A DNA stretch of 64,000 nt from Frankia alni ACN14a (GCF_000058485.1 NC_008278.1:5326962-5390961), one strand, 5' to 3'; counted from the stretch's first letter, positions 1 to 8,768 are shown. Made by a program: numbers and translations. The notes: generated by a model from the letters alone, not told the origin.

Positions 1-805
1 GGGGGCGCAGGGCGCGCACCGCCGGCGCACCACTCGACCCCGGCAGGCCGTTTTCCCTGCTGCCCACCCCTCCCGTGCCTTCCGCCACGCTGCCCTGCTG
101 ATGGGAAGAGGCGGCGTCGCGCCAGCGGGCAGACGCGGCCGCCCATTCGTGGGCGGCCGCCCGCTGCTGAGCCTCGTCGACCCCGCCGAGCCGCTCCAGC
201 ACCGTTATCGGACTCGCACCGTAACCGCGGTCGACAAGCAGATCAGCGAGCGCCAGGGGTGTGGTCCCGTCGGCGCTGAGAACGAGTAGCCGACGATGCG
301 GCGCTAGTGCGGCGTGCACCTGAGCCAGCGGGCGGCCCACCGCGTTCACGACGTCGACCCCGTCCACGGCCCAACCGAGCCGAGCGCAGGCCAGGGACAC
401 CGACGAGGGATGGGTGAACACCCGTACCCGCTCCGCCCCGAGCAGGCGAACGAGCGTCGTGCCGATCCCGTGGAACATCGGATCGCCGCTGGCAAGGACG
501 CAGACGTCACGGCGAGGATTCGAGCCCTGCACGGCCGGGGGAACGCCGCCGGACTCCACGTCCGCGTCGGCGCCGTTCGTCCCGGCCACCGGTATGCCGT
601 GCTCCGCGAGCAGGCCGGCGAGGGCCGGCAGCAGCGGCGACGGCCAGGGGACCCTGCGGGCGGTGAGTCGGCTCCCCTCGCCCCCTGCCGGAATGAGATC
701 AAGTTGTCGCTGTGCCCCCAGCAGTACGTCGGCGCGGCGAACGGCGTCACGAGCTGCTGTGGACAGGCCGGTCCAGCCATCCGCGCCCACACCGACGACG
801 GTCAC
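1..805 (-). CDS. cobL: Precorrin-6Y C5,15-methyltransferase (CbiE domain), cut by window edge
   Basis: Cobalamin pathway enzyme that methylates precorrin-6Y with SAM; only the N-terminal CbiE domain and the start of the linker towards the expected CbiT domain are inside the window. Reading from GTG at 805 the product opens VTVVGVGADGWTGL and carries LASGDPMFHGIGTTL, HPSSVSLACARLGW and RLLVLSADGTTPLALADLL, all hallmark CbiE segments. The frame is open to base 1. Upstream of 805 the same frame stays open to a GTG at 1150, through a six-residue VPDPAA repeat; I chose 805 because the family normally starts at this motif. The possible 115-residue extension is low-complexity and may be untranslated. 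Confidence 0.9.
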   Translation of the reverse strand, partial: MTVVGVGADGWTGLSTAARDAVRRADVLLGAQRQLDLIPAGGEGSRLTARRVPWPSPLLPALAGLLAEHGIPVAGTNGADADVESGGVPPAVQGSNPRRDVCVLASGDPMFHGIGTTLVRLLGAERVRVFTHPSSVSLACARLGWAVDGVDVVNAVGRPLAQVHAALAPHRRLLVLSADGTTPLALADLLVDRGYGASPITVLERLGGVDEAQQRAAAHEWAAASARWRDAASSHQQGSVAEGTGGVGSRENGLPGSSGAPAVRALRP

Positions 806-884
806 CCACGCTGACGCACGCGGCTCCGCGGCCGTCGGATCGGACGGGGGCTCGGATGCTGACAGTGGACCCGGTACAGATGCC

Positions 885-992
885 GGATCCGGCACAACAA
901 CGGGATCCGGCACAGCAGCAGGATCCGGCACAGCAGCAGGATCCGGCACAGCAGCAGGATCTGGCGATGACGCTGGATCTGGCACAGCACGG
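885..992. repeat. 18-bp tandem array, six units
   Basis: Six contiguous 18-bp units (consensus GGATCCGGCACAGCAGCA) at 885, 903, 921, 939, 957 and 975; units 2-4 are identical, the last two diverged. The unit is six codons long, and on the minus strand it stays in frame with cobL as VPDPAA repeats, so it is either an N-terminal extension or an upstream spacer. Confidence 0.9.
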
Positions 993-1192
993 CAGCGTAG
1001 TCCCGCGCCGGACCACAGGCCCTCTGGCCGACCGGCCCAGGAAGCCGACTGCGTAGGGCCGGATCGGCACCGGCTGCTGCCCACCCGCCGGGTCTGACGA
1101 ACCGGGGGCTCCCCGACCGCGACAGCCGTACCGTCGTGAGGGGCCGTCACGGTAAGCCTCCGGGAGCACGCCTCCGGTCCCACAGATCTCGA

Positions 1193-1257
1193 CAGCCCCT
1201 GAGCCATCACAGCCATCAGAGCCCCTGAGCCATCACAGCCCCTGAATGTCCCCAGCC
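1193..1257. repeat. Short direct repeats upstream of matB
   Basis: AGCCCCTGAGCCATCAC occurs twice about 27 bp apart, with further AGCCCCTG copies up to 1257. Nothing else is recognisable between the cobL region and the matB start. Confidence 0.6.
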
Positions 1258-1303
1258 CCTGGGATGCGGACCGCGATTCCCCACGCGGCGAGAGGATCCG
1301 GAC

Positions 1304-2782
1304 GTGACGCTGTTGTTCCCATCTCTGGACGTCGATCACGAAGCTCCCGCCGTGCAGGTGGGAGATGTGGTTCTCTCCCGGACCGAGCTGTTGGAGGCCG
1401 CGGCGACCGTCGCCGGTCGCGTAGCGGGAGCCCGGACCGTCGCCGTGCACGCCGAGGCGTCCATGGCCACGGTCGTGTCCATCGTCGGATGCCTGCTGGC
1501 AGGGGTGCCCGTGGTCCCGGTGCCGCCGGATTCCGGGCCGCGGGAGCGCGGCCACCTTCTGCGGGATTCGCGCGCCGAGCTGCTGCTCGGCAGCCCAGGC
1601 TGGGAGGACCTTGCGATCCCGGCGGTGCCCGTCGATCCCACCGTCCGCACGGCATTGCCGTCCGCCGACAACACCGCGACCGCGACTTCGGCGGGCGTCG
1701 GTGAACCGGTCGGGGTGACGGCCGGCCCGCCCGCGCTCATCCTGTACACCTCCGGCACGACCGGAGCACCCAAGGGCGTCATGGTGCCCGCCGCGGCGAT
1801 CGCCGCCGACCTCGACGCCCTCGCCGAGGCATGGGCCTGGACCCCGGAAGACACCCTCGTGCACGGGCTGCCGCTGTTTCACGTGCACGGCCTCGTCCTG
1901 GGTGTTCTCGGCGCGCTGCGGGTGGGCAGCCGCCTGGTCCACACCGTCCGGCCGACGCCGACTGCCTATGCGGCCGCCGGCGGCAGCCTGTACTTCGGCG
2001 TGCCGACCGTCTGGTCCCGGGTCTGCGACGACCCGGTCAGCGCCCGGGCTCTGGCCTCGGCTCGGCTGCTCGTCTCCGGCAGCGCGCCCCTGCCGGCACC
2101 GATCCTGCATCGGCTCGCTACGCTCACCGGCCTGCCGCCGATAGAGCGATACGGGATGACCGAGACGCTGATCACGACGAGCAGCCGGGTCGACGGCGAG
2201 CGCCGCGCCGGCTGGGTCGGGCCGCCGCTGAAGGACATACGCACCAGGCTCGTCGACGACGAGACCGGCGCCCCGCTGCCGTCCGACGGGCAGAGCATCG
2301 GCGAGCTGCAGGTCCAGGGGCCAACCCTGTACGGGGGCTACCTGGGCAGCCCGGAGGTCACCGCCGACACCTTCACCGCCGACGGCTGGTTCCGTACCGG
2401 TGACGCCGCGGTGATCGCGCCGGATGGGCACCACCGGATCGTCGGCCGACGGTCGACCGACCTCATCAAGTCCGGGGGATATCGAGTAGGCGCGGGTGAG
2501 GTGGAGGCGGCGATCCTGGCGCATCCGCAGGTGCGGGAGGCCGCCGTCGTCGGCCTTCCCGACGACGATCTCGGCCAACGGATCACCGCCTTCGTCGTCG
2601 CCCCCGACCTGATCGGCGGTGGCAGGAACACCGGGTCGGCAGCCGGAGACCTCACCGACTTCGTGGCCCGGGAACTATCCGTCCACAAGCGACCTCGGGA
2701 GATCCACTTCGTCGCCGAGCTACCGCGCAATCCCATGGGCAAGGTCCGCAAGTCCGCCCTGGCCCCTCCGGTCACGCGCTGA
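1304..2782 (+). CDS. matB: Malonyl-CoA synthetase-like AMP-forming ligase (MatB family)
   Basis: Adenylate-forming enzyme expected to activate malonate (or a methyl-substituted malonate) to the CoA thioester with ATP, supplying extender or fatty-acid units in the cytoplasm. The 492-residue length matches MatB (about 485-505). Motifs: YTSGTTGAPKGV near residue 148, the MatB-typical PLFHVHGLVLG near 189, ERYGMTETL near 283, GWFRTGD near 361, IKSGGYRVGAGEVE near 387, and C-terminal RNPMGKVRK holding the catalytic lysine. It starts with GTG preceded by GAGAGG about 9 nt upstream. It converges with the lasso operon and shows no operon partner. Another short-chain acyl-CoA ligase role cannot be excluded. 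Confidence 0.88.
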   Translation: MTLLFPSLDVDHEAPAVQVGDVVLSRTELLEAAATVAGRVAGARTVAVHAEASMATVVSIVGCLLAGVPVVPVPPDSGPRERGHLLRDSRAELLLGSPGWEDLAIPAVPVDPTVRTALPSADNTATATSAGVGEPVGVTAGPPALILYTSGTTGAPKGVMVPAAAIAADLDALAEAWAWTPEDTLVHGLPLFHVHGLVLGVLGALRVGSRLVHTVRPTPTAYAAAGGSLYFGVPTVWSRVCDDPVSARALASARLLVSGSAPLPAPILHRLATLTGLPPIERYGMTETLITTSSRVDGERRAGWVGPPLKDIRTRLVDDETGAPLPSDGQSIGELQVQGPTLYGGYLGSPEVTADTFTADGWFRTGDAAVIAPDGHHRIVGRRSTDLIKSGGYRVGAGEVEAAILAHPQVREAAVVGLPDDDLGQRITAFVVAPDLIGGGRNTGSAAGDLTDFVARELSVHKRPREIHFVAELPRNPMGKVRKSALAPPVTR

Positions 2783-2843
2783 CGGCGCCGGGAGGAGGGG
2801 CCGGTTGGAGCAGGGGGAAGGCGAGAACGGCTACTCGGGTCCT

Positions 2844-4871
2844 TCACCCCACGGCAGCACGACGCCCGGCTCGACGGCGCCCCAGCGGGCCGAGCGACCC
2901 CGAGTGGCTGTCGCCTCCTCCCGTCGGCGGCGGTCCGAGCGGACCTGCCGGCGGGCGCTCCTCGTCGCGCGTGGCCCGCTCCCCCGCCGCTTGCGCAGGC
3001 CGCGCCGGCGGGGCGGTGGCGAGTCCCCGGTAGAACGCGCTGGTCGCCATCAGCTCGTCGTGGGTGCCCTCCGCGATCACGCGGCCCTCGTCCAGCACGA
3101 TGATGCGGTCAGCTGCCCGGACCGTGGAGATGCGGTGCGCGATGACGAGCAGAGCGCGCTCGGCGGCGATCCGGCGCATCGCCTGGGTGAGAGCACGCTC
3201 GTTGACGGCGTCGAGCTGCGAGGTCGGCTCGTCCAGCAGCAGCACGGCGGGGCTCGGCAGCAGCGCACGGGCGATCGCCACCCGCTGCCGCTCTCCGCCG
3301 GAGAGCAGCACGCCGTGATCGCCTACGGGAGTGTGCAGCCCATCCGGCAGCCGACTGACGAGATCTTTCAGCCCTGCCGTCGCCACCACCTGAGCAATCT
3401 CCTCCTCGCCCGCCTCCGGCATCGCGTAAACGATGTTGTCTCGCAGGGTGCCGTGCAGCACCGGTGTGTTCTGTTCGACCAGGTTCACCCAGGTCCGGGC
3501 ACTGCTGCGGGAGAGGGAACGGACATCTCGACCGGCGAAGAGGATCTGTCCCTCGTCCGGATCGTAGAACCGCTCCACGAGTTCGAGGACGGTCGACTTG
3601 CCGGCCCCCGAGGCTCCGACCAGTGCGACGTGGCCCCGCCGGGGCACCCGGAAGGACACTCCCCGCAGCACCGGCGTTGTGGTGTAGGCAAAACGCACCT
3701 CGCGCAGCTCGATCGCCGCCGGTCCGTCGCCGTCACCCGCCGTCTTCCGCGCCGCGACCATCGCGGGCCGTTCCCCTCCGCCCGTCCGCTCCGGTGAGGG
3801 GCAGCACGCCACCTGACCCTGCCTCGGCGCCGCCCGCGCGAGCAGGCGGGCGGGGGGCCGTGTCACCCCGGCGGGCCAGGCGGTCGCGATCGTGCGCAGC
3901 GGACCGCGCAGCACGGTGTCGTCGTCCTCTCGCGGCAGCGCGAACACGGCGTTGACCCGCGTGAGCGCCCCCAGACCGCGCTGGATCGTGGCGGCGGACT
4001 CGATGAGCTGAGACAGGGGCATGACCAGGTAGGTCGCGTAGAGGAGAAAGGCGACGAGGCTGCCGAGCGAGACCGAACCCCGAGCCACCAGCACCCCACC
4101 GGCCAGCAGGACGGCGAGGACGCTGCCCTGCACGGCCAACTGCATGGCGGGCGCGATGACCGAGTCCAGCTTCGCCATGCGGATGCCTGCCTGGTAGGCG
4201 GCGGCGGCGTGATCGCCTATGCGTTCGGCCTCGCGCGCCTCGGCCCGGTTCGCCCGTACGGTGCGGATCGCGACCAGGGCCCGTTCCAGATCCGCGGTCA
4301 TGCCTCCCACGCTGGCCTGCCCGCGCTCGGACACCGCGCGGATGCGGGACAGCGCGCTGAGGACCACAACCCCGGCCACCGCGACCACCGCGACCACGAG
4401 CAGGAACAGCCACGGATTGAGCCACACCATCAGGGCGACGGCGCCGGCCACCCCGATCAGGCTGGTGACGAGGGAGGTGAAGCTGTAGGCCACCGCCTCG
4501 CGTACCACGGTGGTGTCCGTGTTCGCCCGCGAGATCAGGTCCCCGATCCGGCGGGTGTCGAAGACCTGCACCCGCAACGCAAGCAGATGGCCGATCAACC
4601 GTCGGCGCAGGCCGAGCAGGATCCCCTGACCGGCACGTTCCAGCAGGTAGTGCCCGGTGGTATCGATGATCGCCTGGCAGACGAACAGGCCAAGAAGCGC
4701 CCCGACCAGCCACAACGGGATACCGCCGGCCTGCGCGGTGTCGATCACCCTCATCACGAGCAGTGGTTGGAGCACCCCGACGCCGGTGCCGATCACGGTC
4801 AGGACCGTGGCGATCATCACGGGCCGTCCGTGCCCCCGCAACAACGCCCAGAGCTCGGCCAGCCCCCTCAC
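2844..4871 (-). CDS. ABC exporter of the lasso-type operon (fused TMD-NBD)
   Basis: Half-transporter of 675 residues: membrane domain roughly residues 15-300 with several hydrophobic segments, then an ATPase domain with Walker A GASGAGKST near 415, signature LSGGERQR near 521, Walker B VLLLDEPTS near 541 and the H-loop histidine in VIAHRIST. An extra Arg/Ala/Pro-rich stretch with a CC pair lies between the domains. Position as last gene after cyclase, RRE and B2 protease matches the E-type exporter of actinobacterial lasso operons (larE-like), so export or immunity is the likely job. GTG at 4871 (or 4874) overlaps the B2 stop by 4 nt. The longer upstream reading in this frame is a shadow of the B2 gene. 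Confidence 0.88.
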   Translation of the reverse strand: MRGLAELWALLRGHGRPVMIATVLTVIGTGVGVLQPLLVMRVIDTAQAGGIPLWLVGALLGLFVCQAIIDTTGHYLLERAGQGILLGLRRRLIGHLLALRVQVFDTRRIGDLISRANTDTTVVREAVAYSFTSLVTSLIGVAGAVALMVWLNPWLFLLVVAVVAVAGVVVLSALSRIRAVSERGQASVGGMTADLERALVAIRTVRANRAEAREAERIGDHAAAAYQAGIRMAKLDSVIAPAMQLAVQGSVLAVLLAGGVLVARGSVSLGSLVAFLLYATYLVMPLSQLIESAATIQRGLGALTRVNAVFALPREDDDTVLRGPLRTIATAWPAGVTRPPARLLARAAPRQGQVACCPSPERTGGGERPAMVAARKTAGDGDGPAAIELREVRFAYTTTPVLRGVSFRVPRRGHVALVGASGAGKSTVLELVERFYDPDEGQILFAGRDVRSLSRSSARTWVNLVEQNTPVLHGTLRDNIVYAMPEAGEEEIAQVVATAGLKDLVSRLPDGLHTPVGDHGVLLSGGERQRVAIARALLPSPAVLLLDEPTSQLDAVNERALTQAMRRIAAERALLVIAHRISTVRAADRIIVLDEGRVIAEGTHDELMATSAFYRGLATAPPARPAQAAGERATRDEERPPAGPLGPPPTGGGDSHSGSLGPLGRRRAGRRAAVG

Positions 4872-5302
4872 CACGGCTCCGTCCCCGGCCCGACGGCAAG
4901 AAGCGCCCGCAGGTACCCGGGTGGCACCGGCTCCCCGACGATCGCGCCATCCGCCTCGACCCACGCATGCGCGGCGAAGGGCGCGACGGTCCGCACCCCG
5001 ACGCACCAGGTCGGCACGCTGCCTGTCATCCGGCACAGCAGGGTGGTGGCGATCGAGCGGGGAACGCAACCGCGCTCCTCTCGGCAGGTGGGGCTCACGG
5101 CCATCACCGCCTGGCGCGCGGCGAGCGCGGTGGCGTAATCCGCCGGCCGAGCACCGCCGCCGAGCCTGGCCAGCACCCGCCGGATGCGTGCCGGCGACTG
5201 GGTGGCCAGCAGCCGTGCCGCCCCGACGGCGGCCATCGCCTCCAGCCGACGCCCGGCACGCGGCACGACGCCCGACCGGTCGACCACCATCGGCGCCGTC
5301 AC
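4868..5302 (-). CDS. Lasso peptide biosynthesis B2 protein (transglutaminase-like leader peptidase)
   Basis: Predicted cysteine protease that removes the leader from a lasso precursor bound by the RRE protein. The 144-residue product carries the B2 fold signature: RRVLARLGG, then catalytic Cys in EERGCVPRSIATTLL, then His-Asp in AAHAWVEADG, followed by VGEPVPPGY. All three catalytic residues are present. GTG at 5302 overlaps the RRE stop (GTGA), indicating translational coupling, and its own end overlaps the exporter start. Confidence 0.9.
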   Translation of the reverse strand: MTAPMVVDRSGVVPRAGRRLEAMAAVGAARLLATQSPARIRRVLARLGGGARPADYATALAARQAVMAVSPTCREERGCVPRSIATTLLCRMTGSVPTWCVGVRTVAPFAAHAWVEADGAIVGEPVPPGYLRALLAVGPGTEPW

Positions 5303-5631
5303 CGCCGTGCCTCCGGCCGCCCCGCACCGTCCCGCGGCCATCCGGCCTCGACCTCGGGCGACCACCGTGTCTCGGACTCCGGCTCGATCAGTCCGACGTC
5401 GGCGAGCTGGGCCAGCAGACCCTCGACATCGTGGCGCGCGACCTGCGGATCGACCTCCACGGTCGTGCACAGCTCCCGCACGGCTGCGGCGACGTCTCCC
5501 CCGTCCAGCAGAACGCGCAGAACCAGGTCACCCGAGCGGTTGAGCGTCCAGTACCGCCCATCGTCGGTGTGCAGCAGCACGGCGCCGTACTCGGTCGGCG
5601 CCCGCACCACATCGGATCGCAACATCACCAT
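5299..5631 (-). CDS. PqqD-like RRE protein (lasso B1)
   Basis: 110-residue PqqD/RiPP recognition element protein, expected to bind the precursor leader and deliver it to B2 and the cyclase. It has the winged-helix pattern: beta-hairpin AVLLHTDDGRYWTLNRSG near residues 19-36, then DLVLRVLLDGGDV and the helix VEGLLAQLADVGLI. ATG at 5631 is preceded by GGGAG with 5 nt spacing. It sits between the cyclase (86-nt gap) and B2 (4-nt overlap). Confidence 0.9.
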   Translation of the reverse strand: MVMLRSDVVRAPTEYGAVLLHTDDGRYWTLNRSGDLVLRVLLDGGDVAAAVRELCTTVEVDPQVARHDVEGLLAQLADVGLIEPESETRWSPEVEAGWPRDGAGRPEARR

Positions 5632-5717
5632 GTCCACTCCCGCTGGTCCGTCACTCTTCGGCAGATCTGCCAGACCCGTCCGTGCCGGCGCCGGACGCCC
5701 GCGACCCGACCGGCCGC

Positions 5718-7589
5718 TCAGCCCCGACGGCCGGTGAGGGTGCGTAGCCACGCGTCGGCCGCGAAGGTCGGTCGGAGGGGCTGGGGCCGGCGGTCCGCCG
5801 CGGCCCCCTCACGGCACGCCTCCCGGAGCATCTCCGGCTCGATGAGTCCGAGGTCGGCCAACGGCGAGTCGTCGCACAGCCCGACCAGGGCGCCACGATT
5901 GGCGTGCAGCCCTCGGATCTGCTCGGCATCGGCATCGGCGCCACCCGAGATTTCCCCACGCAGGCAGTTCGCCGGTACCACCTGCTGCATCGCCTCCTTG
6001 AGCAGCGGCCCGTCCTCCCAGGGGGAGGCGCGCTCCTCCGCCCGGACGGCGAGCGCGGCGCGGACTACCCGGTCGTCGAGGAACGGCGCGCTCAACGGCG
6101 GGCCGACCGGGCTGGCCATCTGGTCGAACAGCCGGAAGGCGGACGCGGTGGTCCGAATCGCGAACAGGTCGGCGTGGCCGTCCCGCGTCGGCGCGAGGGG
6201 ACCGTCTCGGTGAGCCGCGTCGGCGACGGCCTCGACGATGAGCCTCAGGGCGGCAGGGGTCAGCCAGTCCGGGACGACCGGCGCCGGCGTCCAGTCCAGG
6301 GCCGCCGTCGGGTCGGGTGGCCGCGGCCGTGCGGGGCGTCCCCCGAGCGGAGCCTGGTCGAGCGCCCGGGCGAGGTCGCCCATGCAGTCGCGGTAGCTCC
6401 GACGGCGCATCATCCGCAGGCCCGCGGCCCACGGCCAACCTGCCTGGGTGTGCAGGCCGCTCAGGTGCCGCAACGCGGTCCAGGGCCGCCGGCGGGCGAG
6501 TCGAGGCAGGTAGTTCAGTGCGCCCTGTGTCACCTCCACGCCTCCGAGGCCGGTCAGGTGTAGCCGAGGTCCGTAGAGTGCGACGCGGTCGAGTCCCGCC
6601 CGCAGCGTCGCCCGATCCACGAGGCCGACGAAGGGATGGTCGAGCGCCTCGTCGGCGGAGGTGATGCCGTCGAAGGCTGGCGGAAGCTCACCTGCGGACA
6701 GAATCTCCCGGACAACTCCGGGCAACGAGACCGCCGCGTCGGCTGCCCAGCATGAATCGGGACCATCGGAGTCCCGGGCGACCCCCGTGACCGCAACGAT
6801 GTCGGCGGGGCCGCGGGCCGCCAGGCAGCACACAGCGGCCGAAGCCAGCCCGCCGGGCAGATCGGCGCTGACGGCGCGCCCCGCAGCCACCCGAACGGAC
6901 ACCGCCTCGGCGAGGGCCGCTCGTAGGATCGGCGCGCCCTCGGCGCGCGAGCGCACCGGCGCCGGCTGCCGCCACCAGCGCATCCGCTCGACCCGTCCGT
7001 CACGATCGAGAAACAGGTAGTGGTCGGGTGGCACGGTCTCGACCGACGCCCAGGGGACAAGGTCGTCGAGCGGGTACGGCGGGCATGGATCCAGCAGCGA
7101 CAGGGCCAGCGCCGTGCGGTCCAGTGCACCGCCGGCCAGCTCGGCCAGGATGTCGGCGCGGTCGGCGGCGACGTGCTGACCCCTGGACATCGCGGTGAAG
7201 ATCCGACGCGTGCCGGTTGGGCTCCCCTGCAGCCTGCGCTGCCCGTTGATCTCGGCAATGACGTGGTAGTCCCCGGCCACGGCGTGCGCGACGTCGAGGG
7301 AGTGCACGTCCCGCGCGGCGATCAGCAGGCGCAGGAGCTGGCTGGAACTCGCCGCGACTCGGCCGACCAGGGCCATCCGGGCGCGACTGGTCTCCGCACT
7401 GATCATCGCTTCGTCCGGCCAGTCGCCCACGACCCACGGCCGCCCCGAGGGGTATCGCAGCACTCGCCGGACCCCCGCGGGCAGCACGACCGGATCCCGA
7501 TCCGCCAGAACGACAAACCAGCAGCTCGGCCGACAGGACGCCAGCCGCGTGTCGGGGCCCGGCAGCCGCACTGTGATGGGCGTGGTCAC
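5718..7589 (-). CDS. Asparagine-synthase-like lasso macrocyclase, ATP loop degenerate
   Basis: AsnB-type enzyme (623 residues from GTG 7589) that in lasso pathways adenylates an Asp/Glu side chain and closes the ring. The glutaminase-like N-terminal half (DYHVIAEINGQRRLQG) and the synthetase half (PFLDDRVVRAAL, PLLKEAMQQVVP) are recognisable. The PP-loop, normally SGGxDSS/T, reads LPGGLASAAV here: Ser to Pro and the Asp to Ala, which should weaken or abolish ATP-pyrophosphatase chemistry. First gene of the four-gene RRE/B2/ABC operon. The frame is open further upstream to 7877, but GTG 7589 overlaps the stop of a small upstream ORF (GTGA) and matches family length. Confidence 0.85.
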   Translation of the reverse strand: MTTPITVRLPGPDTRLASCRPSCWFVVLADRDPVVLPAGVRRVLRYPSGRPWVVGDWPDEAMISAETSRARMALVGRVAASSSQLLRLLIAARDVHSLDVAHAVAGDYHVIAEINGQRRLQGSPTGTRRIFTAMSRGQHVAADRADILAELAGGALDRTALALSLLDPCPPYPLDDLVPWASVETVPPDHYLFLDRDGRVERMRWWRQPAPVRSRAEGAPILRAALAEAVSVRVAAGRAVSADLPGGLASAAVCCLAARGPADIVAVTGVARDSDGPDSCWAADAAVSLPGVVREILSAGELPPAFDGITSADEALDHPFVGLVDRATLRAGLDRVALYGPRLHLTGLGGVEVTQGALNYLPRLARRRPWTALRHLSGLHTQAGWPWAAGLRMMRRRSYRDCMGDLARALDQAPLGGRPARPRPPDPTAALDWTPAPVVPDWLTPAALRLIVEAVADAAHRDGPLAPTRDGHADLFAIRTTASAFRLFDQMASPVGPPLSAPFLDDRVVRAALAVRAEERASPWEDGPLLKEAMQQVVPANCLRGEISGGADADAEQIRGLHANRGALVGLCDDSPLADLGLIEPEMLREACREGAAADRRPQPLRPTFAADAWLRTLTGRRG

Positions 7590-7717
7590 CGCAGCCTCAC
7601 GGATGGTGAGGAGGAGGCTGCCGCCGAACTCGTCATGGTCGCGGTCGCGTCCCCGGCCCAGCGCCGCCGCCGCAGAGAGACCGGTCGCCGCCGGTCGCCG
7701 GGAAAGGTCGCCGCCAT
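7586..7717 (-). CDS. 43-residue ORF at the lasso precursor position (unproven)
   Basis: Small ORF exactly where lasso A genes sit. ATG 7717 follows AGGGAGGG by 5 nt, a strong ribosome site, and the TGA overlaps the cyclase GTG. The product is basic in front (RRRPVSLRRRRW) and Ser/Ala-rich behind (TSSAAASSS). A P-x-S-L element could be a worn leader motif, but there is no Tyr-x-x-Pro, no threonine at the usual penultimate leader position, and no Asp/Glu 7-9 residues after a plausible Gly1. It may be a relic precursor, a coupling peptide or another RiPP type. Confidence 0.4.
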   Translation of the reverse strand: MAATFPGDRRRPVSLRRRRWAGDATATMTSSAAASSSPSVRLR

Positions 7718-7899
7718 GCGTGCCCTCCCTGTTCGCGTTCCTCCGCGTGACGGACTGTAGGCACAGCCCGCGGCGCGACGGTCGGCATCCGAAAGAAGTC
7801 CCGCCTGCCGGCGGATGGGCCGGCCCCCGCTCCTGCACGCGCCAACTCGGATCAGCGGACCGGATGGACGGTCCCATGCCTGACGGGATTCCCAGGCGC

Positions 7900-7917
7900 G
7901 GTTCAGTGAAGGTTCAG
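7900..7917 (-). promoter_or_regulatory. Heptamer direct repeat upstream of lasso operon, possible SARP box
   Basis: On the minus strand CTGAACC, four bases, CTGAACC: two identical heptamers with 11-bp periodicity, the layout SARP regulators bind. GAATCC follows 8 bp later and could serve as a -10. It lies about 190 bp upstream of the small ORF and cyclase. The first copy also contains the SARP gene stop codon, so it may simply be one of the stop-anchored repeats of this genome. Confidence 0.4.
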
Positions 7918-8768
7918 CGGTGCGGCGTGCCCATCGGCTCCGAGGAGGACCGCGACCAGCCGCGCGCCGGGTCCAGAACCTCCTGATGAATCCTGCGTAG
8001 CTCAGCACCGGGTTCGATCCCGAGCTCAGTGACCATCCGTCGGTACAGGCCGCGGTACTCACGCAGCGCCTCGGCCCGGCGACCGCTGCGCTCCAGGGCG
8101 ACGAGCAGCTGCGCCCAGAGACGCTCGCGGGTCGGGTACTCCACGGCAAGCGCGCGCAACGCCGGAAGAACCTGATCGTGCTCACCGAGCGCAAGGCGCG
8201 CGTCTATCAGCGCCTCGCGGGCCGACCACCGGGCCTCTTCAAGGCGGAGGCTCTCGGCCCCACCGACCTCGGCCGGCAACTCGTCAAAGGCGTTTCCGCG
8301 CCACCAGCCGAGCGCCTGCTCCAGCGACTCGGCGGCTCGGGCGGGCGCGCCGGCGCGGGCCGCGACCCGGCCATGTTCGACCGCCTGCTCGAAGCGGACG
8401 ACGTCGATCTCGTCGGGGACGACGAGCAGGCGGTACTCCCCCGGACGGCTTTCGATGCGTCCCGGGCCGGCCGGTCGACGAAGGATCGCGGACCGGGGGC
8501 CCACCGCCCTGATCGACGCCGGCACGGCCGGGTCCCCGATCGGCGGGGGCAGCGTGTGCCGTAGCTCGGAGAGGTAGGTCTTGATGTTGCCGAGGGCAGA
8601 CCTGGGCGCGTCGTCCTGCCAGAGCGCCAGGCGCATCTCCTCCACCGAGGTCCACCGTCCAGCGTGTAGCAGCAGCGTGAGCAGCAGAGCGCGCTTCTTG
8701 CGCTGGTCGATACGGACGCGCTCGCCCGGCCCGCGCCAGACCTCAAGCGGGCCCAGCACCGCGAACAC
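7914..8768 (-). CDS. SARP-family transcriptional activator (wHTH + BTAD)
   Basis: Streptomyces antibiotic regulatory protein type activator, 284 residues. N-terminal winged helix begins VFAVLGPLEVWRG and includes RKKRALLLTLLLHAG; the BTAD domain covers about residues 115-260 (FEQAVEHGRVAARAG, RLWAQLLVALERSG, EALREYRGLYRRMVTELGIEPG). GTG 8768 was chosen because it starts the conserved fold and follows GAGGTAGG; an in-frame ATG at 8897 with GAGG could add 43 disordered residues. It lies upstream of and in the same direction as the lasso operon, so it is the likely pathway-specific regulator. Confidence 0.85.
   Translation of the reverse strand: MFAVLGPLEVWRGPGERVRIDQRKKRALLLTLLLHAGRWTSVEEMRLALWQDDAPRSALGNIKTYLSELRHTLPPPIGDPAVPASIRAVGPRSAILRRPAGPGRIESRPGEYRLLVVPDEIDVVRFEQAVEHGRVAARAGAPARAAESLEQALGWWRGNAFDELPAEVGGAESLRLEEARWSAREALIDARLALGEHDQVLPALRALAVEYPTRERLWAQLLVALERSGRRAEALREYRGLYRRMVTELGIEPGAELRRIHQEVLDPARGWSRSSSEPMGTPHR

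Noticed and set aside
414-1097. Plus-strand frame with Gly-Ser-Gly repeats
   Set aside because: It overlaps cobL on the other strand and owes its pattern to the 18-bp array.
2844-5327. 827-residue ABC exporter
   Set aside because: The first 150 residues are an out-of-frame copy of the B2 and RRE genes; GTG 4871 fits the operon overlap.
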